Below the pieces are notes generated by a model. The model saw only the letters and a program-made list of their open reading frames with translations, made no database searches and was not told the origin of the DNA. Shown here piece by piece: positions 8,190-17,000 of a DNA stretch of 64,000 bases. The stretch's first letter is position 1, and the number at the start of each line of letters is the position of its first letter. The position numbers and the translations under genes are program-made. Where the stretch lies: contig NZ_JACAQA010000003.1 of the NCBI RefSeq assembly GCF_013385425.1, positions 548,723 to 612,722 on the forward strand. The letters run 5' to 3'. The DNA comes from Pseudomonas gingeri (GTDB lineage Bacteria; Pseudomonadota; Gammaproteobacteria; Pseudomonadales; Pseudomonadaceae).

Positions 8190-11100
8190 TTACGCGATTT
8201 CAGGCGCGCGAACCGAAGACTGTGTGGAAGGAATAGGGTGCTCCGCAGCTTCATGGCCGCCGAGCTCAGCGCCCAGGTGCGGGTGCTTGCCGTGCTTGTC
8301 CACCAGGTGCTCCACCCCCGACAGCTTGCGCAACAGCACGTAGAACACCGGCGTCAGCATCAGGCCGAACAAGGTCACCCCGAGCATGCCGAAGAACACC
8401 GCGACGCCCATGGCCTGGCGCATCTCGGAACCCGCGCCGGAGGAAAACACCAGCGGCACCACGCCCATGATGAAAGCGATGGAGGTCATCAGGATCGGAC
8501 GCAGCCGCAACCGACTGGCTTCCACCGCCGCCTGGACGATGGTGCGCCCCTGCATCTCCAGTTCCCGGGCGAACTCGACAATCAGGATCGCGTTCTTCGC
8601 CGACAGTCCCACCAGCACCATCAAGCCGATCTGGGTGAAGATGTTGTTGTCGCCATGGGTCAGCCACACGCCGAGCAAGGCAGAGAGAATGCTCATCGGC
8701 ACGATCAGGATGATTGCCAGCGGCAAGGTCAGGCTTTCGTAGAGGGCAGCCAGCACCAGGAACACCAGCAGCACGCTGATGGGGAACACCCACATCGCCG
8801 CGTTGCCCGTCAGGACCTGTTGATAGGTCAGGTCCGTCCACTCGTACTTGATGCCGCGCGGAAACACTTCCTTGGCAATGCGATCGACCGCCGCCTGGGC
8901 CTGGCCGGACGAATAACCCGGCGCCGGGCCGCCGTTGATGTCCGCCGCGGTGTAGCCGTTGTAGCGCACGACCATTTCCGGGCCGTAAGTGGTGGTGACC
9001 TTGATCAGGGACGACAGCGGTACCATTTCCCCGGCGGCGTTGCGGGCTTTCAGCAAACCGATGTTTTCAGCAGTGGCACGAAACGGTGCATCCGCCTGGG
9101 CCCGCACCTGGTACACGCGACCGAAGGCGTTGAAGTCATTGACGTACATCGAACCCAGGTAGATCTGCAGGGTGTCGAATACATCCGTCACCGACACGCC
9201 CAGTTGCTTGGCTTTGACTCGATCCAGCTCAACGTTCAGTTGCGGCATGTTGATCTGGAACATCGAGAACGCCGGGCCCAACTCAGGGGCTTTCGCAGCA
9301 GCGGCGAGGAAATCCTGGGTTGCCTTGTTCAGCGCCTCATAACCCAGCGCGCCACGGTCTTCGACCATCAGTTTGAAGCCGCCGACCGTTCCCAGGCCCG
9401 CCACTGGCGGTGGTGGGAACACGGCAATCGCTGCGCCCTTGATCCCGGCATACTTCGCATTCAACTGCGCCACGATGGCCGAGGCGGATTGTTCCTTGGA
9501 GCGGTACTTGGACGGTTCAAGCACAGGGAACACCAGCGCGCTGCTGGGGGAGTTGGCCAGGCTGACCGACAACCCCGGGAACTGCGGCAGGTTCTTGATC
9601 CCTGGAATAGCGAGGGCAATATCACCCATTTCACGAACGACTTTCTCGGTACGGTCAAGGGTGGCGCCGCTAGGCAGTTGCGCAATAGCGACCACATAGT
9701 CCTTGTCTTGTGCGGGAACGAAACCGCCGGGCACGATCTGCCCCATCCACACTGCGCCGCCCAGCAGGATGCCGTAGATCAGCAGCATCACCAGCTTGCG
9801 GTTGATCACCCGGCGCACGCCGTGGCCATAGCTTTGCGAGCCACGGTTGAAGAGCCGGTTGAAAAGCGTGAAGAAGCGCCCGAACAGCGCGTCCATGACC
9901 CGCGTCAACCGGTCTTTCGGTGCGTCGTGCCCCTTGAGCAGAATGGCCGACAGCGCGGGCGACAGGGTCAGCGAGTTGAACGCCGAGATCACGGTGGAGA
10001 TGGCGATGGTCATCGCGAACTGCTGGTAGAACTGCCCGGTCAGCCCGGACATGAACGCCAACGGCACGAATACCGCGACCAGCGTCAGGGCGATGGCAAT
10101 GATCGGCCCGCTGACTTCCTGCATGGCTTTATAGGTCGCATCCCGCGGCGAGAGACCGTCGGCAATGTTGCGCTCGACGTTCTCCACCACGACGATGGCG
10201 TCGTCCACTACGATGCCGATGGCCAACACCATGCCGAACAGCGACAAGGCGTTGATGGTGTAGCCAAAGCCCAGCAGCAACGCAAAGGTGCCGATGATCG
10301 ACACCGGCACCGCCAGCAACGGAATCAGCGAGGCACGCCAGGTTTGCAGGAACACGATCACCACCAGCACCACCAGGGCGATGGCTTCGAGCAGGGTCTG
10401 GATCACCGCATGGATACTGTCGCGCACGAACTGGGTCGGGTCGTACTTGATGCCGTAGTCGACACCGTCCGGCATGTCCTGCTTGATCTCCTCCATGACC
10501 TTGCGCACGTCATCGGAAATCTGCAGCGAGTTGGCGTTGGGCTGCTGGAAGATGATCATCTGCACGGCCGGTTTGTTGTCCAGCATCGCCCGCAGGGTGT
10601 ACTCGGAAGCCGCCAGCTCGACGCGCGCCACATCGGACAGATGGGTCACCGCCCCGCCGCCGGCCTTGAGGATGATGTCGCGAAATTCCTGCTCGGTTTT
10701 CAAACGACCCTGGGCGTTGACGCTCAGTTGCATCGGCACATTGGTCAGCATCGGCGCACCGCCGACGATACCGGCCGCCACCTGCACGTTCTGCTCGCGG
10801 ATGGCATTGACCACATCGGTGGCCGTCAGGTTCAGGCGCGCCACTTTCTGTGGGTCGAGCCAGATCCGCATCGAGTAGTCACCGGCGCCCCACATCACCA
10901 CTTCACCCACCCCCGGAATCCGCGCCAGGCGATCCTTGACGTTGATCAGGGCGTAGTTGCGCAGGTAGGTCAGGTCGTAGCGCTGGTTGGGCGAGGTAAT
11001 GCTCACGCCCATGGTCAGGGTCGGCGACGATTTGATCGTTGTCACACCCAGGCGCTGCACATCCGGGGGCAGGCGCGGCAGGGCCTGGGCCACGCGGTTC

Positions 11101-11429
11101 TGCACGAACTGCTGGGCCTTGTCCGGGTCGGTGCCGAGCTTGAAGGTCACGGTGGTGGTCAGCTTGCCGTCACTGTTGGCCAGCGACTGCATGTACAGCA
11201 TGTCTTCGACGCCGTTGATCTGCTCCTCAATCGGCGATGCCACGGTTTCAGCGATGACTTTCGGGTTGGCGCCCGGGTACTCGGCGCGCACCACGACCGA
11301 GGGCGGCACCACTTCCGGGTATTCGGCGGTGGGCAGCTTGGTCAGGGCAATCAGCCCCGCCAGCACGACCAGCACCGAGAGCACGCCGGCAAAAATCGGC
11401 CGGTCGATAAAGAATTTGGAGATATTCAT
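8190..11429 (-). CDS. RND efflux pump inner-membrane subunit, HAE1 family (MexF-like)
   Basis: This is a proton-driven multidrug RND transporter of 1079 residues. The start (MNISKFFIDRPIFAGVLSVL), the EYPEVVPPSVVVRAEYPGAN segment and the FFTLFNRLFNRGS linker are closest to my memory of MexF rather than MexB. The paired aspartates of the proton relay are present in GIVVDDAIVVVENVERN, and the second-half motif GLSAKNAILIVEFAREL is intact. Twelve membrane helices and two large periplasmic loops are expected. It sits 15 nt after the adaptor gene. Pumps of this type usually export chloramphenicol, quinolones and quorum-signal precursors; the substrates here are inferred by family only. Confidence 0.93.
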   Translation of the reverse strand: MNISKFFIDRPIFAGVLSVLVVLAGLIALTKLPTAEYPEVVPPSVVVRAEYPGANPKVIAETVASPIEEQINGVEDMLYMQSLANSDGKLTTTVTFKLGTDPDKAQQFVQNRVAQALPRLPPDVQRLGVTTIKSSPTLTMGVSITSPNQRYDLTYLRNYALINVKDRLARIPGVGEVVMWGAGDYSMRIWLDPQKVARLNLTATDVVNAIREQNVQVAAGIVGGAPMLTNVPMQLSVNAQGRLKTEQEFRDIILKAGGGAVTHLSDVARVELAASEYTLRAMLDNKPAVQMIIFQQPNANSLQISDDVRKVMEEIKQDMPDGVDYGIKYDPTQFVRDSIHAVIQTLLEAIALVVLVVIVFLQTWRASLIPLLAVPVSIIGTFALLLGFGYTINALSLFGMVLAIGIVVDDAIVVVENVERNIADGLSPRDATYKAMQEVSGPIIAIALTLVAVFVPLAFMSGLTGQFYQQFAMTIAISTVISAFNSLTLSPALSAILLKGHDAPKDRLTRVMDALFGRFFTLFNRLFNRGSQSYGHGVRRVINRKLVMLLIYGILLGGAVWMGQIVPGGFVPAQDKDYVVAIAQLPSGATLDRTEKVVREMGDIALAIPGIKNLPQFPGLSVSLANSPSSALVFPVLEPSKYRSKEQSASAIVAQLNAKYAGIKGAAIAVFPPPPVAGLGTVGGFKLMVEDRGALGYEALNKATQDFLAAAAKAPELGPAFSMFQINMPQLNVELDRVKAKQLGVSVTDVFDTLQIYLGSMYVNDFNAFGRVYQVRAQADAPFRATAENIGLLKARNAAGEMVPLSSLIKVTTTYGPEMVVRYNGYTAADINGGPAPGYSSGQAQAAVDRIAKEVFPRGIKYEWTDLTYQQVLTGNAAMWVFPISVLLVFLVLAALYESLTLPLAIILIVPMSILSALLGVWLTHGDNNIFTQIGLMVLVGLSAKNAILIVEFARELEMQGRTIVQAAVEASRLRLRPILMTSIAFIMGVVPLVFSSGAGSEMRQAMGVAVFFGMLGVTLFGLMLTPVFYVLLRKLSGVEHLVDKHGKHPHLGAELGGHEAAEHPIPSTQSSVRAPEIA

Positions 11430-11444
11430 GAGGATGTTCTCGCG

Positions 11445-12629
11445 TTAAGCCGCAGGCTTCGCAGCACGGCTGATATTCGCCATGTCAACGCTGTTGGCGT
11501 GGACACTGTCGTTCGGACGCACACGCTGCACACCGCTGACGACCACGCGATCACCGGCTTTCAAACCGGAGGTGATGATGCGCAAGCCTTCATGCAGGTT
11601 GCCCAGGGTGACTTCGCGGTACTCGACCTTGTCGCCCGCCCCCACCAGCAGCACGAATTTCTTCGCCTGGTCCGTGCCGATCGCCGAGTCGTCCACCAGC
11701 ACGACCTCGGACGGCTTGCCGCCGCCGACCTTGAGGCGTGCATACAGGCCTGGCAGCAACGCCCCGTTGGCATTGTCGAAACGGGCACGTACACGGATGG
11801 TTCCGGACTGGGTGTCCAGTTGGTTATCGATGGAATCGACGACCCCCAGGCGCGAAAAGCTGTCTTCATTGGCCAGGCCAAGGGACACCGGGGCGGACTG
11901 GGTCGAGGACTGATTCAGGTAGCGCAGGTAGGTTTGCTCATCGACATCGAACGAGGCATAGATGGGCGATACCGACACCAGGCGGGTCAGCAGCGGCGCG
12001 GCGGCACCGGCCGAAACGACGTTGCCGACGGTCAGTTCCGCACGTGAGACGCGACCGCTGATGGGCGCGCTGATTTCGGTGTAGGACAGGTTGACCCTGG
12101 CCGCATCCAGCGCCGCTTTGGCCATCTTGACGTTGGCGATGGCTTCACGGGAGGCATTTTGCTTCTCATCGAAGTCGCGCTTGGAAATGGCGTTCTGATC
12201 CATCAGTCGTGCCGCGCGGCCGGCATCGGTGGCGGTGTAAAGCGCCCGGGACTCGGCAGCCGCCAGTTGGCCTGCCGCACGATCCACTTCCGCCAGGTAA
12301 GTCCGTGGATCGATGGTGAACAAGGGATCTCCCTTCCTGACCAGGGCACCGTCCTTGAAATGCACGGCAACCAGGGTGCCGGACACCAGCGGGCGAATGT
12401 CCACCTTGCCCACGGCTTCGAGACGGCCGGAATAGCTCTGCCATTCGCTGACGGGTTTGAAGACCACGGTGGCGACATCCACTTCGGCTTTGGGCGCTTG
12501 GGCAACCTCGGCCGCCTGTGCTGCGCCGATGGGGGAAAAATGACCGCCATACTTCACGGCGATCCCGGCAGTGCCGACCACTAAGAGCGCACTCAACGCG
12601 ACGGAAAGTCGTTTATGATGGGCGATCAT
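11445..12629 (-). CDS. RND efflux periplasmic adaptor (MexE-like MFP)
   Basis: This is the membrane-fusion protein of the pump, 394 residues. It has an N-terminal membrane segment or signal peptide, a split lipoyl domain (VDIRPLVSGTLVAVHFKDGALVRKG and APISGRVSRAELTVG), an alpha-hairpin between them, and a beta-barrel. The ATG at 12629 has AGGAG eight bases upstream. It is the first gene of the operon adaptor-RND-OMF-MFS. No cysteine lipobox was evident, so membrane anchoring is probably by the N-terminal helix. A LysR remnant of the MexT/NodD type lies just upstream on the same strand. Confidence 0.9.
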   Translation of the reverse strand: MIAHHKRLSVALSALLVVGTAGIAVKYGGHFSPIGAAQAAEVAQAPKAEVDVATVVFKPVSEWQSYSGRLEAVGKVDIRPLVSGTLVAVHFKDGALVRKGDPLFTIDPRTYLAEVDRAAGQLAAAESRALYTATDAGRAARLMDQNAISKRDFDEKQNASREAIANVKMAKAALDAARVNLSYTEISAPISGRVSRAELTVGNVVSAGAAAPLLTRLVSVSPIYASFDVDEQTYLRYLNQSSTQSAPVSLGLANEDSFSRLGVVDSIDNQLDTQSGTIRVRARFDNANGALLPGLYARLKVGGGKPSEVVLVDDSAIGTDQAKKFVLLVGAGDKVEYREVTLGNLHEGLRIITSGLKAGDRVVVSGVQRVRPNDSVHANSVDMANISRAAKPAA

Positions 12630-12954
12630 TTCTTTATCTCCTACTTGTTAAATGATGTGGGAAGCAGTGATTGAAAAATGATTTCGCTCTCCTGCAACAC
12701 TTTAAAAACCGGAAAACACTTATTTCGGGCACACAGCGTCCCGCACCCGTAATTTGGGTTATGCCGAGACACTATCTATTGCGGTGAGTGTTACTTAGCA
12801 GCATGCTCCGTCAACCTCTGAGTCTTCGCTGCCGATAGTTGAATAATGAAGGAATGCCCTACCCGGATAAATAACGCGGAGTGATACTGTTAGTCGCCAT
12901 CAGAGAGACAATCGCCGGTTTCACACCTGGCAAGCTGGCGACAGCACTCGACAC
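12630..12954. other. Intergenic region upstream of the efflux operon
   Basis: These 325 nt carry no convincing gene. The part nearest the efflux operon is AT-richer than its surroundings and probably holds its promoter. An ATGCTCCGT stretch near 12804 resembles part of the element shared by the glutathione transferase and epoxide hydrolase units, with a mismatch. GAGAGACAAT at 12903-12912 is a third copy of the 10-mer seen at 3197 and 3292. I found no recognisable remnant of the missing LysR effector domain here. Confidence 0.4.
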
Positions 12955-13248
12955 TCAGATCTTCAGCCCCTTGTGCTGGCTCAGCAGCCGTTCGATCTGC
13001 GCCATGGCCGGGAACAGCAGGCCGGCAATTTCCTGAGCCTTGGCCGTGGGGCGCATGCTCTGGCCTCCCCGCACGAACAGCGGATCACCGAAATACTGGC
13101 GTAAACGGACCAATGAACCGCTGACGGCCGGCTGAGTCACCCGCAGACAATGGGCGGCCCGACTGACACTGCGTTCGCGAAAAACCAGGGCAAATACCAG
13201 CATCAGGTTCAAATCAAGGCCACTGAACGGCACTTCATTCACCGACAT
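12955..13248 (-). CDS. Truncated LysR-type protein (DNA-binding domain only, MexT/NodD-like)
   Basis: Only about 97 residues are encoded, covering the winged helix-turn-helix (LMLVFALVFRERSVSRAAHC, then SGSLVRLRQYFGDPLFVRGG). The wording DPLFVR-G-SM-PTAKAQEI is characteristic of the NodD/MexT branch. The whole effector domain is absent: a normal LysR protein has about 300 residues. Its ATG lies inside the end of the preceding ABM gene, overlapping by 14 nt, which suggests translational coupling. It may be a decayed regulator, or a small DNA-binding protein still in use, because the remaining domain shows no internal damage. An ATG ten codons upstream is an alternative start. Confidence 0.7.
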   Translation of the reverse strand: MSVNEVPFSGLDLNLMLVFALVFRERSVSRAAHCLRVTQPAVSGSLVRLRQYFGDPLFVRGGQSMRPTAKAQEIAGLLFPAMAQIERLLSQHKGLKI

Positions 13249-13558
13249 GACATTCAACTTCAGATCGTCCCAGGACAAAGCTGTTGAAGTGGATTCGACT
13301 GATCAGGCCACTGTTCAATAACTCCATGAAACTCATCAACTCAGGCTGATTGAAATGCGCCAGCATTTGAACTTCTGAATGCCAGTAACCACTGACAATC
13401 CAGGCGTTTTCAACCGCATGATTATCAGCGACCCCATAGCCCATGCACCCCGAACTGTTAAGCAGTGCATGCACGATATGAGAAAGTTTCGTGCCGACCT
13501 CACCCGCCCGTCCGGGAACGGTTTCTATTTCGATGGTATTGATCGCTGCAATGGGCAT
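13235..13558 (-). CDS. Small ABM-fold (antibiotic biosynthesis monooxygenase-like) protein
   Basis: This 107-residue protein looks like a dimeric ferredoxin-like ABM-fold protein (segments AAINTIEIE, SSGCMGYGV, WIVSGYW and MLAHFNQPEL). I chose ATG 13558, which has AGGAGAG upstream, and not the earlier in-frame start. A clear paralogue is encoded at 20321, with the same SGC, WI-GYW, AHF-P-L and F-LG signatures. ABM-fold proteins include heme-degrading and quinone-forming oxygenases, but no catalytic assignment is possible here. It follows the epoxide hydrolase by 45 nt and overlaps the truncated LysR gene. Confidence 0.75.
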   Translation of the reverse strand: MPIAAINTIEIETVPGRAGEVGTKLSHIVHALLNSSGCMGYGVADNHAVENAWIVSGYWHSEVQMLAHFNQPELMSFMELLNSGLISRIHFNSFVLGRSEVECHVGE

Positions 13559-13603
13559 TATCAACTCTCCTGGGTGGGTGGCTGAACAGGACCTGCTCGG
13601 CAA

Positions 13604-14749
13604 TCAGCGAAGGCTGGAGAACGCCGCGCGAACTTCAGAGACGAACAGTGCCGGCTGCTCGAACGCCGCGAAATGACCGCCTTTCGACACCTTGTTCCAA
13701 TAGATCAGGTTGCTGTACGCCTGCTCCGCCCACGCCTTGGGCGGCGTGTAGATTTCACCCGGGAATACCGAGACCGCGACGGGCAATTCCAGCGGGACCG
13801 CGCCGAAGTTGAGGCCCGGGTGCTCGGCGTACATGCGCGCGGACGAGGCGCCACTGTTGGTCAGCCAATACAACATGATGTTGTCCAGCATCTGATCGTT
13901 GGAGAAAACGCTCTCGGCCTGACCGTCACTGTCGCTCCAGGACGCGAGCTTTTCGTAGATCCAGGCGGCCTGCCCCACTGGTGAGTCAGCCAGTGAAAAC
14001 CCGATGGTTTGCGGACGCGTCGTCTGCAGGTCGTGATAGGCGATGCCGTCCGAAGCAAACAGCACGCACTGGTCAAGGGCGGCTTGCTCTTGGGCGCTCA
14101 ACCGCGCCGGCAGATCCTGGGGGACGACAAAAGGCAGGTTGACGTGAATGGCCGCCAGCCCCTCAAACTTCAGGCGGCCCATTTCAGTCGTCACCACACT
14201 CCCCCAATCGCCGCCCTGGGCTACATAGCGAGAATAACCAAGGCGATTCATCAGTTCATGCCAGGCATGACCGATGCGCGTGCGATTCCAGCCTTTGCCG
14301 GTAGGTTTGTCGCTAAAGCCGTATCCCGGAATCGATGGCAACACCACATGGAAAGCATCTTTCGCTTCCCCGCCGTGGGCCGTCGGATTGACCAGTGGCT
14401 CGATACTCTCCAGGAACTCGACAATCGAACCCGGCCAGCCATGGGTCATGATCAACGGCAGAGCGTTGGCATGGGGCGATTTGATGTGCAGGAAGTGAAT
14501 ACCCAAGCCGTCGATTTCGGTTTTGAACTGCGGGTAGCCGTTCAGACGCGACTCCAGACGGCGCCAGTCGTACTCGGTGCGCCAGTACTCGACCAGCGCC
14601 TGCACCCGGCTCAATTGTGCCCCCTGGGACGAGTCGGCTACCGTTTCTCGCTCCGGCCAACGCGTGCCCGCCAGGCGACGCGCCAGATCATCAAGTTCGG
14701 CCTGGGGAATCTCAATTCGAAAGGACTTCAATCGAGTGTTATCAGACAT
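13604..14749 (-). CDS. Epoxide hydrolase (EHN-domain alpha/beta hydrolase)
   Basis: This is a soluble epoxide hydrolase-type protein of about 381 residues. An N-terminal EHN domain (FRIEIPQAELDDLARRLAGT) precedes an alpha/beta hydrolase core. HGWPGS supplies the oxyanion region, GGDWGS carries the nucleophilic aspartate in place of serine, and GGHFAAFEQP near the end carries the catalytic histidine. These features match EphB/Cif-like epoxide hydrolases, which convert epoxides to diols. I set the start at ATG 14749, with GAGGA upstream, because the ORF extension before it lacks homology. It heads an operon with the ABM protein and the truncated LysR gene. Confidence 0.88.
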   Translation of the reverse strand: MSDNTRLKSFRIEIPQAELDDLARRLAGTRWPERETVADSSQGAQLSRVQALVEYWRTEYDWRRLESRLNGYPQFKTEIDGLGIHFLHIKSPHANALPLIMTHGWPGSIVEFLESIEPLVNPTAHGGEAKDAFHVVLPSIPGYGFSDKPTGKGWNRTRIGHAWHELMNRLGYSRYVAQGGDWGSVVTTEMGRLKFEGLAAIHVNLPFVVPQDLPARLSAQEQAALDQCVLFASDGIAYHDLQTTRPQTIGFSLADSPVGQAAWIYEKLASWSDSDGQAESVFSNDQMLDNIMLYWLTNSGASSARMYAEHPGLNFGAVPLELPVAVSVFPGEIYTPPKAWAEQAYSNLIYWNKVSKGGHFAAFEQPALFVSEVRAAFSSLR

Positions 14750-14847
14750 GGTGGCGTCCTCTTTCCTTCGCTCTATCAACAGCCACTGTGCTGTCGACTC
14801 ATAGGGCGCCACTATGCCGATGCCTTGCGCAAAGATAAGCCGGCCAA

Positions 14848-14862
14848 AAAGCGATGCTCTGT
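14848..14862 (-). promoter_or_regulatory. Shared 15-nt upstream element (copy 2)
   Basis: This is an exact repeat of the 15-mer at 5013-5027, here 99 nt upstream of the epoxide hydrolase start. Flanking sequence is only loosely conserved (both copies follow a CCGGC-like stretch), which fits a binding site better than a recent duplication. Confidence 0.55.
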
Positions 14863-14951
14863 CGCTCCAATGGACACAAACGTTTCAAATGCGAGCGGAA
14901 CGTGCCGCGCAATGGCTGGCCTGGAAGACCGTCACGCAGTCCAGACCCGCC

Positions 14952-15584
14952 TCAGTGCGAAATGATCCCATGGTCAATCGCATATTTGACCAGGGCCGCG
15001 GGCTTGTCGATGTTGAGCTTGCGGCGGATGCTCAAACGATGGGTTTCCACCGTGCGCACGCTGATATCCAGTTCTCGGGCCATTTCCTTGTTGTTCATGC
15101 CCTCGACCATCTTGCGCAGCACCTGGCTCTCGCGCGGTGTCAGCTCGTTATCGGCGGGCTTGTCGGCGATCAACCGCTGGGCGATGGCGGCACTGTAGAA
15201 GGTCCCGCCGCTGGCGATGGCTTCAATGGCGGCAATGATTTCCCGTGAAGGGGAATTCTTCAGCACATAACCACTGGCCCCGGAACGCACGGACTCACTG
15301 ACATACTCCGTGTTGTCGTACATGCTCAGGACCAGGATCCTCAACAACGGGTAGGTTTTGCTCAACACCCGGGTCAGCTCGAGTCCGTTCATGTCCTTCA
15401 GGCCGATATCCACCAGCAGCAGGTCCGGCTGGCAGCGCTTGACCATCTCAAGCGCCTCGGCGCCACTCTCGGCTTCGCCCACCACTTCCAGGGCGGGCAT
15501 GATCGCCAGCAAGGCCTTGATCCCATCCCGGACCAGGGAGTGATCGTCGACCAGGGCGACGCGAATTGGGTAAACCAGGCTCAT
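14952..15584 (-). CDS. Response regulator, NarL/FixJ family
   Basis: This is a 210-residue two-component response regulator. The receiver domain has the acidic pair Asp13-Asp14, the phosphoacceptor Asp59 (LLLVDIGLKDMNG) and Lys109 (GYVLKNS). The C-terminal LuxR-type helix-turn-helix runs from about residue 147 (ELTPRESQVLRKMVEG, then VRTVETHRLSIRRKL). It follows the histidine kinase gene by 28 nt and is certainly its partner. Because the pair is divergent from cstA, the likely target is the cstA promoter, probably through the palindrome at 17001-17025; this is inference. Confidence 0.92.
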   Translation of the reverse strand: MSLVYPIRVALVDDHSLVRDGIKALLAIMPALEVVGEAESGAEALEMVKRCQPDLLLVDIGLKDMNGLELTRVLSKTYPLLRILVLSMYDNTEYVSESVRSGASGYVLKNSPSREIIAAIEAIASGGTFYSAAIAQRLIADKPADNELTPRESQVLRKMVEGMNNKEMARELDISVRTVETHRLSIRRKLNIDKPAALVKYAIDHGIISH

Positions 15585-15612
15585 CAGGGGCGTTCGCTCT
15601 TGTTATGGGCTG

Positions 15613-16974
15613 TCAGTACTTTGTAGCGGGCATTTTAAGCGGCAGCAGCACATCCAGCACACTTCTTCCCGGCGTCGACGCCAGCTCCAGGCGCCCGCCA
15701 AAATGCTCGACCCGTTCACGGATATTACGCAAGCCGATGCCCGCGTGACGCCGCTCGACCTGGGCGACGTTAAAACCGATACCGTCGTCGATCACCGTCA
15801 GCCTGATGGACTCGGCGGACCCGTGCAGGGTAATCGAAACGTTGTGCGCCTGGGCATGGCGTTCGATATTGGTCAGGCCTTCCTGCACGATACGAAACAA
15901 CGAGACCGGCAGCCCATCGGCCAGTTGGCAATCGAATTCATTGTTGTCGTAGGTCACCAGCAACCCGCTGCGCTGCTCGAACTCGGCGGCGAGCTGACCG
16001 ATCGCCGCCGCCAGGCCCAGGGTATCGAGCAAGGACGAGCGCAGGTCATGGGAAAGACTGCGCACCTCGCCAATCGCCTCCCCCAGGCGCTCGACGGCCT
16101 CTCGCAAGATCCCCAGGCCCCGGTCCTGCCCTTTCTCCAGCACATGACTGGCCAGCTCGAACTGAAACTTGATGGACACCAGGACCTGGCTGATACCGTC
16201 GTGCAGCTCACGGGAAACCCGCGAACGCTCTTCCTCCTGCAAACTGACGATGCGCTGGGTCAAACGCTGAAGCTTCTTGTCCGCCAGGCGATGCTCGCTG
16301 ACGTTCAGGGTCATGCCGCTGGCGAAGACCAACAGCACCGCCACCAGGGCGACCGCGGCAATCGCCAGCATGGTCTTGCGGATGCCCTGGGCCACCTCGT
16401 CACGGGCCTGCAGGGTGGCGCGCTCGACGTCCTCAAGGTAAATGCCGGTCCCGAGCATCCAGCCCCAATTATCCAGCATCACCACATAGGCGAGCTTGTC
16501 GGTCACCTGCCCTGTCGAGGGCTTGTTCCAGGCGTAGCGTTGAAAGCCCTCCCCGGATTCGGCACTTTTCAGCAATGCCTGGATCACCGGCAGGCCGTGG
16601 GGGTCCTTCATATCCCAGAGGTACTGGCCCACCAGCTCCGACTGTCGCGAGTGCATCAGGCTGCGGCCCTGGCGGTCGTAGACGAAAAAGTAGCCATTGA
16701 TCCCGAAGCTCAGTTTGCGCAGTTCTTCCAGCACCTGCTGCTGGGCATGGGCGTCACCCTTGCCGTCGTCATAGAGCGGCGCGATCAGGCTTTGCGCCAT
16801 GGCGACGTAGTTTTTCAGCTCCGCACGCTTGCTCGCCAGAATGCTGTCTTCGATCAGCTGCGCCTGCTGATCGCCCAGTTGGCGGTTCAGGGAGATCACT
16901 AGCGCGCAGATGACCGCGATAGCCAGGACCAGGGGCAGGATCCCCAGGGCAACGATTTTATGCTTGAGCTGCAT
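15613..16974 (-). CDS. Sensor histidine kinase with Cache domain (NarX/HisKA_3 type)
   Basis: This is a 453-residue membrane kinase. TM1 covers about residues 7-29, a periplasmic single-Cache-like sensor follows (GYFFVYDRQGRSLMHSR, DNWGWMLGTGIYLEDVE), and TM2 covers about 201-224. The HisKA_3 motif has His258 (SRELHDGISQVL), and the ATPase has N-, G1- and G2-like boxes (LTNIERHA, VIDDGIGF, GIGLRNIRERV). Cache domains of this type bind small carboxylates in several studied proteins. With CstA (pyruvate/peptide uptake) divergent, pyruvate or a related acid is a reasonable ligand guess. It is co-transcribed with the response regulator at 14952. Confidence 0.9.
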   Translation of the reverse strand: MQLKHKIVALGILPLVLAIAVICALVISLNRQLGDQQAQLIEDSILASKRAELKNYVAMAQSLIAPLYDDGKGDAHAQQQVLEELRKLSFGINGYFFVYDRQGRSLMHSRQSELVGQYLWDMKDPHGLPVIQALLKSAESGEGFQRYAWNKPSTGQVTDKLAYVVMLDNWGWMLGTGIYLEDVERATLQARDEVAQGIRKTMLAIAAVALVAVLLVFASGMTLNVSEHRLADKKLQRLTQRIVSLQEEERSRVSRELHDGISQVLVSIKFQFELASHVLEKGQDRGLGILREAVERLGEAIGEVRSLSHDLRSSLLDTLGLAAAIGQLAAEFEQRSGLLVTYDNNEFDCQLADGLPVSLFRIVQEGLTNIERHAQAHNVSITLHGSAESIRLTVIDDGIGFNVAQVERRHAGIGLRNIRERVEHFGGRLELASTPGRSVLDVLLPLKMPATKY

Positions 16975-17000
16975 GACGAATTCCAGGGACTCTCAGTAGA

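Noticed and set aside
8145..12047. A 1300-codon open frame on the plus strand
   Set aside because: It lies antisense to the RND pump and adaptor genes. Its translation is rich in His, Gln, Arg and Gly with no domain, the usual shadow of a high-GC gene.
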